64,000 bases of DNA from JANNSX01 sp963741525 (GCA_963741525.1 CAVUIW010000002.1:62001-126000); one strand, 5' to 3'; counted from the stretch's first letter, positions 36,181 through 44,772 are shown. Made by a program: numbers and translations. Notes: generated by a model not told the origin, from the letters alone.

Positions 36181-38645
36181 GAGCTGTTCCTGTCGGTGTC
36201 GGACTTGGCGAGAAACTCGTGCCGGGCCAAGGCGAAGGAGCGCAACTTCGCCTCGACGCGGCCGTTGATGCTGTCCTTTGGGAACTTACCATCTTTCTCG
36301 CGCTGGCCGGCGGGAAGGCCCGTCAGGATCTCGATGCCTTCGTCGATGGAGGCGACGGCATGGATGCGGAACTGGCCTTGGCGCGCCGCCTCGACCACAT
36401 CCTCCCGCAGCATCAGATGCTGGACATTCGCCGCCGGGATCAGCACGCCTTGCTCGCCGGTCATGCCCTTGAGCTTGCAAACGTCGAAGAAGCCCTCGAT
36501 CTTCTCGTTGGCGCCGCCGATCGCCTGCACCTCGCCCAGCTGATTGACCGAGCCGGTGACCGCATAGCCCTGCTTGATGGGGGTCTCGGCGAGCGCCGAC
36601 AGCAGCGCATAGAGCTCGGCGGACGACGCGCTGTCGCCGTCGACACCGCCATAGGACTGCTCGAAGACGAGGCTCGCCGCCATGGCGAGCGGCACATCCT
36701 CGGCGTAGCGGCCGGCCAGATACCCCCACAAGATCATCACGCCCTTTGAGTGGAGCGGACCGCCGAGCTCCACCTCGCGCTCGATGTCGGTCACCTTGCC
36801 AGCCCCCAGGCGAACACGCGCCGTAATTCGGCTCGGACGCCCGAATGCGAAGTTGCCGACCGACAACACGCTGAGCCCGTTGATCTGCCCGATTTTGGAG
36901 CCTGCCACATCGAGCAGCATGATCTCGCGCGCAAAGCCTTCCTGTGTCCGGTCGCGCGCCCTATCGGCCCGCTGGATCTGCTCGTCGACCGCCTGGCTGA
37001 CGTCGGCGCGCCCGATGACGCTCCGCCCTGCTTCCGCCGCCCAGAAATCTGCCTCCCGCACGATGTCGGCGATCTTGCCGATTTCGATCGACATCTTCTC
37101 GCTGTCGTCGGCGATGCGGGAGGCCTGCTCGATGAGGCGGGCGACACCCGAGGCATCGACATGGCGGACGCCGTGCATGGCCACGATCGAGGAGATCATA
37201 CGGGCATAGTCGACGAAGTTCTTGTCGTTGCGGTCGATCGTCTCGTCGAAATCGGCCTGCACCTTGAAGACGCGCGAGAAGTCGGGATCGGCCTGCATCA
37301 GCATGTAGTAGAGCTGCCGGTCGCCGAACAGGATGACTTTCACGTTGAGCGGGATCGGGTCGGGCTGCAGCGACTGCGTCGAGACGAGCCCCATGCTCTC
37401 GGCGGGGGCTTCGACTCGGATCTCGCGTGACTTGAGCGCGCGCTTCAGCGCCTCATAAGCGAAGGGGCTGGTCAGGAGCTTCCTCGCATCGAGCAGCAGA
37501 TAGCCGCCATTGGCGCGATGCAGTGCGCCGGGACGGATCAGCAGGAAGTCCGTCAACAGCGCGCCCATGCGCGAGATGTGCTCGATCCGGCCGATGAGAT
37601 TGCCGTGCGTCGGGTTGATCTCCTCGACGATCGGCGCACCGGGGCTGTCGTGGCCGTCGCCGACCATGACGTTCACCATGTAGCGGCGGAAGCGCACGTC
37701 GTGCTCGGCGTCGACGACCTGCGCCACCATCTGGCTCTGCTGCTCATCGTCCTCGCCATGGCCGAGGAACACGCCGACATTGCGGATGAAATCCTTGCGG
37801 ACGCCAATCAGGTGGGCCTCGACCTCGTCGAGATCGGCGAACTCGTGCTCGACATCGCCGATGGCCTGGCGGACGACGATCTCGGCCATCTCCTCGTTGA
37901 GGGCCTGGAGGGCGCTGCGATGGTCCTTCTGGGCCTTCGGCATTTGCTCGAGGACGGCCTCGAGCTCGCGCTGGAGGGTTACGATCTTTGCCTCGAAAGC
38001 GTCCTTCACCTCCTGCGCCAGGGTCTCGTAGACCTCTGGCTTGATGACCTTGCCCTCGTGCATCGGGGCCATGGCGAAGCCGGTGGGGGTGCGCAGCAGC
38101 GCGATCCCCTCGGCCTTGGCCTTCTCGTTGAGCGCGTCGAATGCCCCTTCCTGGCCGCTGCGGATGCGCTCGTCGATGGCCCGGCGGCGGCTCTGGTATT
38201 CGTCGCTCTCGAACATGGCGGGGAGAGCGGTTTTCAGCTCCTCGACCGTCTCCACCATCGTCCGGGCGAGGCGTTGCGCGCGGCCCGCCGGCAGGCGGAT
38301 GGCTTTGGGTTTCTCCGGATCGGTGAAGTTGTTGACGTAAACCCAGTCGCCCGGTGCCGGCTCGCTGGCGGCCTTCTCCGTCAGGTAGGACTGGACGGCC
38401 GTGCTCTTGCCGCTCTCCGGGGGGCCAAGAACGAACAGATTGAAATCGCTTTGCCGGATACCGATGCCGAAGCGGATGGCGCGCAGCGCCCGGTCCTGAC
38501 CGATGAGGCCGCGCACGGGCTCGACCTCGGCGGTCGTCTGGAAGCCGAGCTGCCCCGGGTCGAAAGTGCGGCGCAGCCTCTCGACCGGTACGATGGTCGA
38601 CTTCGCAGGGTCGCTCTTCTTCGTGCCGCGGTTCTTGAACAACAT
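36177..38645 (-). CDS. Lon-family AAA+ protease (LonB/LonC-like)
   Basis: The 822-residue protein has an N-terminal region (LRRTFDPGQLGFQTTAEVEP), a Walker A in NLFVLGPPESGKSTAV (about residue 70), an inserted helical domain, a second ATPase part (NGGYLLLDARKLL), and a C-terminal Lon protease domain with the catalytic Ser in YGGVDGDSASSAEL and the Lys in PIKQGYAVTGSVNQLG. This matches the AAA_32/Lon_C proteins distinct from classical Lon. It degrades unfolded or specific proteins with ATP. The ATG at 38645 lies 23 bases from a 165-base hairpin element upstream. Confidence 0.9.
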   Translation of the reverse strand: MLFKNRGTKKSDPAKSTIVPVERLRRTFDPGQLGFQTTAEVEPVRGLIGQDRALRAIRFGIGIRQSDFNLFVLGPPESGKSTAVQSYLTEKAASEPAPGDWVYVNNFTDPEKPKAIRLPAGRAQRLARTMVETVEELKTALPAMFESDEYQSRRRAIDERIRSGQEGAFDALNEKAKAEGIALLRTPTGFAMAPMHEGKVIKPEVYETLAQEVKDAFEAKIVTLQRELEAVLEQMPKAQKDHRSALQALNEEMAEIVVRQAIGDVEHEFADLDEVEAHLIGVRKDFIRNVGVFLGHGEDDEQQSQMVAQVVDAEHDVRFRRYMVNVMVGDGHDSPGAPIVEEINPTHGNLIGRIEHISRMGALLTDFLLIRPGALHRANGGYLLLDARKLLTSPFAYEALKRALKSREIRVEAPAESMGLVSTQSLQPDPIPLNVKVILFGDRQLYYMLMQADPDFSRVFKVQADFDETIDRNDKNFVDYARMISSIVAMHGVRHVDASGVARLIEQASRIADDSEKMSIEIGKIADIVREADFWAAEAGRSVIGRADVSQAVDEQIQRADRARDRTQEGFAREIMLLDVAGSKIGQINGLSVLSVGNFAFGRPSRITARVRLGAGKVTDIEREVELGGPLHSKGVMILWGYLAGRYAEDVPLAMAASLVFEQSYGGVDGDSASSAELYALLSALAETPIKQGYAVTGSVNQLGEVQAIGGANEKIEGFFDVCKLKGMTGEQGVLIPAANVQHLMLREDVVEAARQGQFRIHAVASIDEGIEILTGLPAGQREKDGKFPKDSINGRVEAKLRSFALARHEFLAKSDTDRNSS

Positions 38646-38668
38646 ACCTTGTGCCCTTGGATGAGCCT

Positions 38669-38833
38669 GTGTGGCGTCGCGCCATAGTTGACCACTATCG
38701 CTGCCCGGTCCCTAGTCAACAATGGCGCGATGAACGCCACACTAAGCCCATGATTTTTCTAGTGGCCCTTATGTAGCGCCAAAATCGAACGGACGCCCGG
38801 CATGCATGCGATTTTGGCGCGACGGGCCACTAG
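38669..38833 (+). mobile_element. 165-base double-hairpin element, copy 1
   Basis: Two long hairpins, A (38669-38742, arms GTGTGGCGT/ACGCCACAC with inner GTTGAC/GTCAAC) and B (38759-38833, arms CTAGTGGCCC/GGGCCACTAG with inner GCGCCAAAATCG/CGATTTTGGCGC), are joined by a 16-base linker beginning TAAGCC. The same A-linker-B unit occurs inverted at 39917-40080. This copy lies directly upstream of the Lon-like gene. GT dinucleotides flank both outer ends, as in copy 2. No coding sequence inside. It is a MITE- or REP-like non-autonomous element by inference. Confidence 0.75.
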
Positions 38834-38893
38834 TTGCCCGGCGACTTGCTCCCCACTAACGTTCGGGGGCGGGCCGGGCTCGCCAGCAGATTA

Positions 38894-38997
38894 GAGCACG
38901 TTCAGGCAAAGTGGAAACCGGTTTGCCGCAAGAACGTGCTCAAAACCAAGACTTCTAGAGCGGGTTCTTGATTCCGGTCGGACTGAACCCGCACTAG
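38894..38997 (+). repeat. Two-hairpin intergenic repeat, full copy
   Basis: Hairpin 1 has arms GAGCACGTTC (38894-38903) and GAACGTGCTC (38932-38941) with inner GGCAAA/TTTGCC around GTGGAAACCGG. Hairpin 2 has arms CTAGAGCGGGTTC and GAACCCGCACTAG. It is nearly identical to the inverted copy at 58432-58533. It lies just upstream of mmcB. Confidence 0.8.
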
Positions 38998-39042
38998 AAG
39001 TGTGGCCTCGCCTTGGAAAGCCGAGGTGTCGGAGCGGTTGTC

Positions 39043-39534
39043 ATGGTCGTAATCAACACACCACGCGCTTCGCCGCTGATTGATGGCCGCCAGTCGGAGC
39101 GGGCGCTCGCCATCTGCCGCGGCACCCGCCGTCTGTTGTCCTCATTCGGCATGGCAAGTCTCACGGAACTCGCGCTCGCCGGCGGCCGCCGGGCCGATAT
39201 CGCGGCACTCTCATCCGCCGGCGACATCTGGATCGTCGAGATCAAATCCTCGATCGAGGACTTTCGCGCCGACCAGAAATGGCCCGACTATCTCGATTGG
39301 AGCGATCGCTTTTTCTTCGCGGTCAACCGCGAATTCCCAATCGACGTGCTGCCGCCCGACACGGGACTCGTGATCGCCGACGGCTATGGCGCCGAGATCA
39401 TCCGCCCCGCGCCCGAGAGCCGGTTGGCCGGCGCCCGGCGCAAGGCCGTCACGTTGAGGTTTGCCCAGACAGCGGCCGATCGGCTGCATGTGATGTGGGA
39501 CCCGGACGGGGGTCCGGCAGGCGGATTGTCTTAA
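39043..39534 (+). CDS. mmcB: MmcB-family DNA repair protein
   Basis: The ATG at 39043 gives 163 residues; a frame opening at 39013 would add ten. The PD-(D/E)XK-like core reads GGRRADIAAL, GDIWIVEIKSSIEDFRADQKWP and YLDWSDRFFFAVNREFP, with the ExK in VEIKSS, then LVIADGYGAEIIRP. In Caulobacter the family takes part in mutagenic DNA damage repair. It stands alone between the two copies of the 165-base element. Confidence 0.85.
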   Translation: MVVINTPRASPLIDGRQSERALAICRGTRRLLSSFGMASLTELALAGGRRADIAALSSAGDIWIVEIKSSIEDFRADQKWPDYLDWSDRFFFAVNREFPIDVLPPDTGLVIADGYGAEIIRPAPESRLAGARRKAVTLRFAQTAADRLHVMWDPDGGPAGGLS

Positions 39535-39545
39535 GGCCGGCGCTT

Positions 39546-39591
39546 GAGCATGCTGCGATTAAATGGAATCCGGTTAATCGCGAAAGCATGC
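39546..39591 (+). repeat. Half copy of the two-hairpin repeat
   Basis: GCATGCT and GCGATTAA pair with TTAATCGC and AGCATGC around ATGGAATCCGG. This is the first hairpin of the repeat family, without the second. It starts 12 bases after the mmcB stop, so it may sit in the 3' end of that transcript. Confidence 0.55.
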
Positions 39592-39683
39592 GACCAAACA
39601 ATGACCTAGAGCACTACACACATCGCCAAGGCCAAATGACACGTCACGTCCGCCGGCAAGCGGTCCGGTGCGTTCCCCACTTT

Positions 39684-39730
39684 TTGCGTTCCCGGAAGCC
39701 GCGCCACCGCGCGGCTATCCGGGATCTTCG
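39684..39730 (+). repeat. 47-base palindromic repeat, family D, copy 1
   Basis: The unit TTGCGTTCCCGGAAGCCGCG... to ...GGATCTTCG folds by TCCCGGA/TCCGGGA and CCGCGC/GCGCGG. It matches the inverted copy at 56899-56945 at nearly every base. Confidence 0.7.
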
Positions 39731-39803
39731 CCCCTCGCCGTCTGATGCGCGGCGGTAACCATTCATAACCCTCTGCCCGCATAAGCTCACCGAACAGATC
39801 GCG

Positions 39804-40248
39804 CTACGTCGGATTATCCTTCTCGATCAACTGGATTTTCCAATCTCGCCGCCAACGCTTCATTGCGCGCTCGCGCTGCGCGGCGACTACAGCATCATCA
39901 TGTGCCTCGTAGTAGACTAGTGGCCCGTCGCGCCTAAATCGCATCATGGCCGCGAGCGCATTCAATTCAGGCGCGACAAAAGGGCCACTAGCACGTCCAT
40001 AGGCTTAGTGTGGCGTTCATCGCGCCTTAGTTGACACGAGCCTAACCGCAGCACTGGTCAACTAAGGCGCGACGCCACACGAGCCGGTCGACCCAGTATT
40101 TCTTGGTGAAACCATCCATCAAGCGCTCTCGGTGCTGGGTGGCTCGGACGACGAGGTCGCTCGTCATGCCGACATAGAGCACGCGGCGCGGGCCACTCGC
40201 TGTGATGTAGACCCAGTAGGTCTTGGCGAAATCAGACTGCATCGGCAT
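39804..40248 (-). pseudogene. GIY-YIG endonuclease split by the 165-base element
   Basis: On the minus strand the N-terminal half reads MPMQSDFAKTYWVYITASG, VLYVGMTSDLVVRATQHR and GFTKKYWVDRLV. The C-terminal half resumes at about 39916 with YYEAHDDAVVAAQRERAMKR and WRRDWKIQLIEKDNPT, then an in-frame TAG (39804-39806) where family members have Trp, followed by RDLF. Between the halves lies exactly the A-B hairpin element. Removing 164-166 bases restores the codon series R-L-V-Y-Y-E. The gene belongs to the small stand-alone GIY-YIG nucleases of proteobacteria. It has two independent lesions and is dead as read. Confidence 0.8.
39917..40080 (-). mobile_element. 165-base double-hairpin element, copy 2 (inserted in a GIY-YIG gene)
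   Basis: Hairpin B (39917-39991, CTAGTGGCCC/GGGCCACTAG) and hairpin A (40008-40080, GTGTGGCGT/ACGCCACAC) are present in the opposite orientation to copy 1, with a linker that again contains TAAGCC next to A. The host gene reads CTCGT before and GTCTAC after the element, consistent with a two-base GT duplication at insertion, or with GT as part of the element. Hairpin stems match copy 1 closely while the loops differ. Confidence 0.8.
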
Positions 40249-40269
40249 ACCGACCCAATCCGTTCCAGA

Positions 40270-40337
40270 TGAAGACCCCGGCTCTGCGCGCGGCCGGCGA
40301 CGCCAGCTACGTTGCAGCCGGGGACGCAAGTGGGGAG
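40270..40337 (-). repeat. About 68-base GC-rich repeat, family E, copy 1
   Basis: On the minus strand this reads CTCCCCACTTGCGTCCCCGG to GAGCCGGGGTCTTCA, closely matching 56791-56858. CCCCGGC near the start pairs with GCCGGGG near the end, so the unit folds as one long hairpin with an inner GGCGTCGCCGG-like stem. Confidence 0.7.
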
Positions 40338-40503
40338 GGTGGGGCAAGCCACGGATAGCGGCAAGTGTGAAGGCCGGGGACGGCGAGCTACGGCTTGCGA
40401 ACCGATCCGCGTGTCCAAAGCCGGAGACCCTGCATTTTTCGCTCTTGGGGATGCAGGCTACGGGATCAGCTTGCCGACAGCCAATGGTCGGAACACGGTC
40501 TAG

Positions 40504-41061
40504 TTACTTCGGCGCCCGCTTGGCGAGGATGCGCTGCAGCGTGCGGCGATGCATGTTGAGCCTTCGCGCCGTTTCCGAGACATTGCGGTTGCAGAGTTCG
40601 TAGACGCGCTGGATGTGCTCCCAGCGGACCCGATCCGCCGACATGGGGTTCTCTGGCGGCTCGGCCTTCTGGTCGGTGCGCGCCAGCAGCGCGTTGCAGA
40701 TGTCGTCGGCATCGGCGGGCTTCGAAAGATAGTCGACGGCGCCGATCTTCACGGCCGTGACGGCGGTTGCGATGTTGCCGTAGCCGGTCAGCACGACGGC
40801 CCTGGCCTCCGGGCGCGCACGCGACAGCTCCTCGATGACGTCGAGGCCGTTGCCGTCCTCGAGCCGCATGTCGACGACCGCGAAGGCCGGCGCTTTCTCG
40901 CGGATCATGGTGTGTGCCTCTGCAATCGAGGCCGCCATGCGCACGTCGAAGCCTCTCAGCTCCATGGCGCGCCCGAGGCGCGTCAAGAAGGGCCTGTCGT
41001 CGTCGACGAGAAGCAGGGTGTGGTCGGCCGGCAGATCGGCAATCGGGGTCACTTCACTCAC
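40504..41061 (-). CDS. regA: RegA/ActR-type response regulator
   Basis: A GTG at 41061 with AGGAGG just upstream gives 185 residues. The receiver domain has LLLVDDDRPFLTRL, the phosphoacceptor Asp in FAVVDMRLEDGNGLD, and the switch Lys in VDYLSKPAD. A Pro-rich linker and a Fis-type helix-turn-helix follow (NVSETARRLNMHRRTLQRIL), the strongly conserved RegA/PrrA/ActR C-terminus. It regulates redox-responsive genes with its kinase RegB, encoded 62 bases upstream on the same strand. The gene is called actR in rhizobia and regA/prrA in purple bacteria. Confidence 0.93.
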   Translation of the reverse strand: MSEVTPIADLPADHTLLLVDDDRPFLTRLGRAMELRGFDVRMAASIAEAHTMIREKAPAFAVVDMRLEDGNGLDVIEELSRARPEARAVVLTGYGNIATAVTAVKIGAVDYLSKPADADDICNALLARTDQKAEPPENPMSADRVRWEHIQRVYELCNRNVSETARRLNMHRRTLQRILAKRAPK

Positions 41062-41123
41062 GCGATCCTCCTGTTGCGCTGCATCATAGCCAAGGCGGGG
41101 GCCCGTGGCCAAGGGGGGGCTCG

Positions 41124-42515
41124 TTAACCAATCGGCTGATCGAGGGCTCCATCCGTTGGTGACGAAGTCTCCACTGGGGCGGCAGCGCCCTCGGCGCGCT
41201 GCTCGAAAACAGCACGTGGCCAGGAGATCCGGACCATGGCGCCCGTCGTCGGCGGCTTCCGGTTGGCAAGCGTGATCTGGGCGCCGGAGCGCTCGAGCAG
41301 CGTCTTGGCGATGAAGAAGCCGAGGCCCAGGCCGCCGCCCTCTTGCTTTTCATTTGCTTTTCGCTCGCCGAGCGGCCGGGTGGTCACGTAAGGGTCGCCG
41401 AGCGAGCCGAGCAGATGCGGTGGAAAGCCGGGGCCGTCGTCGCAGACCACGATCGTCACCCGGTCGGCATCCCATTCAGCAAGAATATCGACGCTGTCCT
41501 GGGCGAAGTCTACGGCGTTCTCGACGATGTTCGTCAGCGCATACAGCGTGCCCGGCCGGCGCTGGCCGATCGGCTCCTCGATGGCATCGCCGGCCGCGCC
41601 CTTGGCCGGGCGCGAGCGGAAGTCGATGACCTTTTCGAAGACGAAGAAGGGCTCGATCGCCTCCTCGATGAGGTGGGAGACCGGTAGGTAGCGGTGCAGC
41701 GGGTCGCCTTCTTCGGAGCGTGCCGTCAGTGTCTTCAGGATCTCGCGGCAACGCTGGGCCTGGCTCTTCAGAAGCGCGATGTCTTCGCCGAGTGGTGTTT
41801 TCGGATCGACCTGTTTGAAGAGCTCGGAGGCAACGACCGTGATGGTCGCGAGCGGCGTGCCGAGCTCATGGGCGGCGGCGGCGGCGAGACCATCGAGCGC
41901 GTGTAGCTGCTGTTCGCGCGCCAAGACGTGTTCGGTCGCCGCCAGCGCCTCCGACATCTGCCGCGCCTCGCGGGCGAGCCGCCGCGCATAGAGGCCCATG
42001 AAGATGAGACTGCACAGAATCGAGAACCACATGCCGAGCCGGTAGAGCATCGGCAACTCGAAGGTGACGCCCGGAAGCCAGGGCAGCGGCTCGTGATGGT
42101 TCACCAGCAGGGCGGAGACGCCAAGCGTGGTGATACCGATGACGATGTTGCTCTCGTTTGGCAGCGTCGCGGCCGAAACGGTGAGGGGAGCGACCAGGAG
42201 AAAGGCGAAGGGGTTCTCGAGGCCGCCGGTCAAGTAAAGCAGCAGGCCGAGTTGGAGTACGTCGTAGGTGAGGAGAATGGTCGCGAACGGCATCGAGAGG
42301 CGATGGCGCGAGGGATAGCGGAGCTGGAGGAACAGGTTGACCAGCGCCGACATCGCAACGATGGCGACGCACCAGCCGAGCGGCAGATCAAAGCCAGCGA
42401 GATAGTAGGTTCCGAGCAGCGTCACGATCTGGCCGGCGACCGCGATCCATCTCAGACGGGCGATCGTCTGGAGCCGGAGGCGGCTCGGTGCGGTGCTGAA
42501 AAGCGTTTCGGCCAT
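41124..42515 (-). CDS. regB: RegB/ActS-type redox sensor histidine kinase
   Basis: The ATG at 42515 gives 463 residues: a membrane domain of about six segments (residues 25-190) with the ubiquinone-binding motif GGLENPFAFLL (about 95), the H-box AAHELGTPLATITVV (about 216), the conserved redox Cys in QAQRCREILKTLT (about 256), and N, G1 and G2 boxes (NIVENAVDFA, CDDGPGFPP, GGGLGLGFFIAKTLL). It senses the quinone pool and phosphorylates RegA. The order regB-regA with a divergent SCO/SenC gene equals the classical locus. Confidence 0.93.
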   Translation of the reverse strand: MAETLFSTAPSRLRLQTIARLRWIAVAGQIVTLLGTYYLAGFDLPLGWCVAIVAMSALVNLFLQLRYPSRHRLSMPFATILLTYDVLQLGLLLYLTGGLENPFAFLLVAPLTVSAATLPNESNIVIGITTLGVSALLVNHHEPLPWLPGVTFELPMLYRLGMWFSILCSLIFMGLYARRLAREARQMSEALAATEHVLAREQQLHALDGLAAAAAHELGTPLATITVVASELFKQVDPKTPLGEDIALLKSQAQRCREILKTLTARSEEGDPLHRYLPVSHLIEEAIEPFFVFEKVIDFRSRPAKGAAGDAIEEPIGQRRPGTLYALTNIVENAVDFAQDSVDILAEWDADRVTIVVCDDGPGFPPHLLGSLGDPYVTTRPLGERKANEKQEGGGLGLGFFIAKTLLERSGAQITLANRKPPTTGAMVRISWPRAVFEQRAEGAAAPVETSSPTDGALDQPIG

Positions 42516-42621
42516 TGTCACTCTAAGGGCGAAGGCGCAAACGGCCGGATGCGACACCATCGCGGCCTGCTTGGCAGCTCGGGTGCTTGTCATACCGGCT
42601 GGGGGCGATCATGGATAGGCC

Positions 42622-43209
42622 ATGCGGTTGAAGCTCATTGCCATTATCGCCGTGGCTTTCCTGGCGGGAGGCGCGCTGGCCTTTGCTCTCCGGGGCCAGG
42701 GACCAAAGCCGGTGAGTGTTGGCACCGCGGCGATCGGCGGTCCGTTCTCGCTAACGAATCATCTGGGTCAGCGGGTAAGCGAAAAGGACTTCGCCGGCCG
42801 TTATCTGCTGGTGTTTTTCGGTTTCACGAACTGCCCCGACGTTTGCCCGGCCGGTCTCCAGGTGATGTCCGCCGCACTAGATAAGCTCGGGGCCAAGGCC
42901 GATGGCGTGATGCCGATTTTTGTCACCGTCGATCCCGCGCGCGATACGCCCGAGGTCATGAAAGCGTATGTTTCCGTCTTTCACCCAAGGCTCGTCGGGC
43001 TCACGGGCACTGATGCCGAAATCCAGGCTATGTCAAAGACCTACCGGGTCTACGCCAAGCGCGTCGACGACCCCGGCAGCCCCGGCGGCTACACCATGGA
43101 CCATAGCGGGTTCATCTACCTGATGGACAAGCAGGGCGTATACCTGTCGCACTTCAGCAACAGCGCAAACCCCGACGAAATCGCCAACCGAATCGCTGCG
43201 CTCGACTGA
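42622..43209 (+). CDS. SCO1/SenC/PrrC family copper chaperone
   Basis: The 195-residue protein has an N-terminal membrane anchor (LIAIIAVAFLAGGALAFAL) and a thioredoxin-like domain with the copper-binding Cys pair NCPDVCP (about residue 70) and the His in YTMDHSGFIYL (about 161), both needed for copper delivery to the CuA site of cytochrome oxidase. It is divergent from regB across about 105 bases, as in the senC/prrC-reg loci. It probably shares regulatory DNA with regB. Confidence 0.95.
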   Translation: MRLKLIAIIAVAFLAGGALAFALRGQGPKPVSVGTAAIGGPFSLTNHLGQRVSEKDFAGRYLLVFFGFTNCPDVCPAGLQVMSAALDKLGAKADGVMPIFVTVDPARDTPEVMKAYVSVFHPRLVGLTGTDAEIQAMSKTYRVYAKRVDDPGSPGGYTMDHSGFIYLMDKQGVYLSHFSNSANPDEIANRIAALD

Positions 43210-43394
43210 GCCCAACCGGTCTTGGGCACCAGCCGAATCGGCCTGTGGATATCCATTGGCGAATCGGTGGGTAACTGCTAGCGTACAGGGAGAATAATTC
43301 AGCGGATTCAAGCCGATCTTCAACGACGGCACGAGCGTGCTGCGTATCGACCAGTATTGTCTTGTTAAATCGCGGAAGCGGGGACAGACGGGCG

Positions 43395-44705
43395 ATGCTC
43401 TATCACTGGTTCGAGCTCGGTCAGGCGGCCTGCCGGCCCGCTCGTGTTGCCGCCGACACATGCCGTCTGTTGCTCAATAACCCCTTCAATCCCGTCGGCC
43501 ACACCGCCTTCGGCCGGAGTGTCGACGCGGCCTGCGAGGTCTTCGAGCGCACGACGCGACGCTACGGGCGGCCAACCTTTGGCATTCAAGAAACGGCAGT
43601 CGATGGCAAGCCGGTCGCGGTGCGCGAGGAGGTGCTGCTCGAGCGCCCCTTTTGCCGTCTCGTCCGTTTCGAGCGCGAGATCGACGATGGAGTGTCGCGC
43701 TCGCAACCGCGCGTACTGATCGTCGCGCCAATGTCCGGGCACTTCTCGACGCTGCTCCGCGGCACGGTGAAGGCGCTGCTGCCGTACGCCGATGTCGCCA
43801 TCACCGACTGGCAGGACGCGCGCGGCGTCGCCTATTCGGCCGGTCCCTTCGATCTCGCGACTTACACCGATTACATGATCGACATGCTGCGTCTCTTCGA
43901 AGGCGATGTGCATGTCCTGGCGGTTTGCCAGCCTTCGGTGCCGGTGCTGGCCGCCGTGTCCCTCATGGAGGAGGCCGGCGATCCCGACGTACCGCTCTCC
44001 ATGACGCTGATGGGTGGCCCCGTCGACACGCGCATCAATCCGACGGCCGTCAACAGGCTTGCGGAAGAGCGCGGGATCGACTGGTTCGAGCGCTCGGTGG
44101 TGACAAGCGTGCCGTGGGTTCACGCCGGGCGCGGGCGCTCGGTCTATCCTGGGTTCCTGCAGCTCTCGGGCTTCATGACGATGAACCTCGATCGTCACAT
44201 CCGCGCGCACAAGGATCTGTTTCTGCATCTCGTGCGCGGCGATGGCGATTCCGCGCTCAAGCACAAGGAATTCTACGACGAGTATCTGGCCGTCATGGAT
44301 CTCGCCGCGGAGTTCTTTCTTCAGACCGTCGATACCGTCTTTATCCGGCACGCACTCCCCAAGGGCCTGATGACCCATCGCGGCCAGCCCATCGACGCAC
44401 GGGCCATCCGGCGTGTCGCGCTGATGACCATAGAAGGCGAGAAGGACGATATCACCGGCGTCGGCCAGTGCCATGCCGCGCATGTGCTCTGCGGCTCGCT
44501 CGACAACACGAAACGCCGGCATCGCGAGCAGATGGGTGTCGGCCACTACGGCATCTTCAACGGCTCGCGCTTCAGCGCCGAGATTTTGCCCGACATGCTC
44601 GATTTCATACGCCAGAACGATCGGCGTGCGGGCAATGCCGTCAGTGCCGGATGGACCGGCTGGCGGGCCGAGCCGGCCGATACGGGGCCGCCGATGGTCG
44701 CATAG
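43395..44705 (+). CDS. phaZ: Intracellular polyhydroxyalkanoate depolymerase
   Basis: The ATG at 43395 gives 436 residues beginning MLYHWFELGQAACRPARVAA, typical of intracellular PhaZ. Signature parts are VLIVAPMSGHFSTLLRGTV, ITDWQDARGVAYSAGPFDL, the nucleophile region VLAVCQPSVPVLAAV (active Cys at about residue 177), MGGPVDTRINPTAVN and VGHYGIFNGSRF. It would break down stored PHB in the cytosol. No other PHA genes are in the window. Confidence 0.93.
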   Translation: MLYHWFELGQAACRPARVAADTCRLLLNNPFNPVGHTAFGRSVDAACEVFERTTRRYGRPTFGIQETAVDGKPVAVREEVLLERPFCRLVRFEREIDDGVSRSQPRVLIVAPMSGHFSTLLRGTVKALLPYADVAITDWQDARGVAYSAGPFDLATYTDYMIDMLRLFEGDVHVLAVCQPSVPVLAAVSLMEEAGDPDVPLSMTLMGGPVDTRINPTAVNRLAEERGIDWFERSVVTSVPWVHAGRGRSVYPGFLQLSGFMTMNLDRHIRAHKDLFLHLVRGDGDSALKHKEFYDEYLAVMDLAAEFFLQTVDTVFIRHALPKGLMTHRGQPIDARAIRRVALMTIEGEKDDITGVGQCHAAHVLCGSLDNTKRRHREQMGVGHYGIFNGSRFSAEILPDMLDFIRQNDRRAGNAVSAGWTGWRAEPADTGPPMVA

Positions 44706-44706
44706 A

Positions 44707-44772
44707 GTGCTTTACGGAAAAGCCTGTCCCGGCGAAGGCCGGGATCCGAAGCGGTTTTCCGATGAGAAGCAC
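44707..44772 (+). repeat. Two-hairpin-family repeat with a second palindrome in its loop
   Basis: Arms GTGCTT...GGAAAA and TTTTCC...AAGCAC frame the unit as in the other copies. The usual GTGGAAACC centre is replaced by CCCGGCGAAGGCCGGG, a separate REP-like palindrome. It lies 2 bases after the PHA depolymerase stop. Confidence 0.55.

Noticed and set aside
37518..38687. A 389-residue open frame opposite the Lon-like gene
   Set aside because: It mirrors the protease gene codon by codon on the other strand; the composition (Leu/Asp/Val-rich) is typical of antisense shadow and no family is recognisable.
43210..43227. A short hairpin after the SCO gene as terminator
   Set aside because: GCCCAA/TTGGGC has only six pairs and no U-run, too weak to call.
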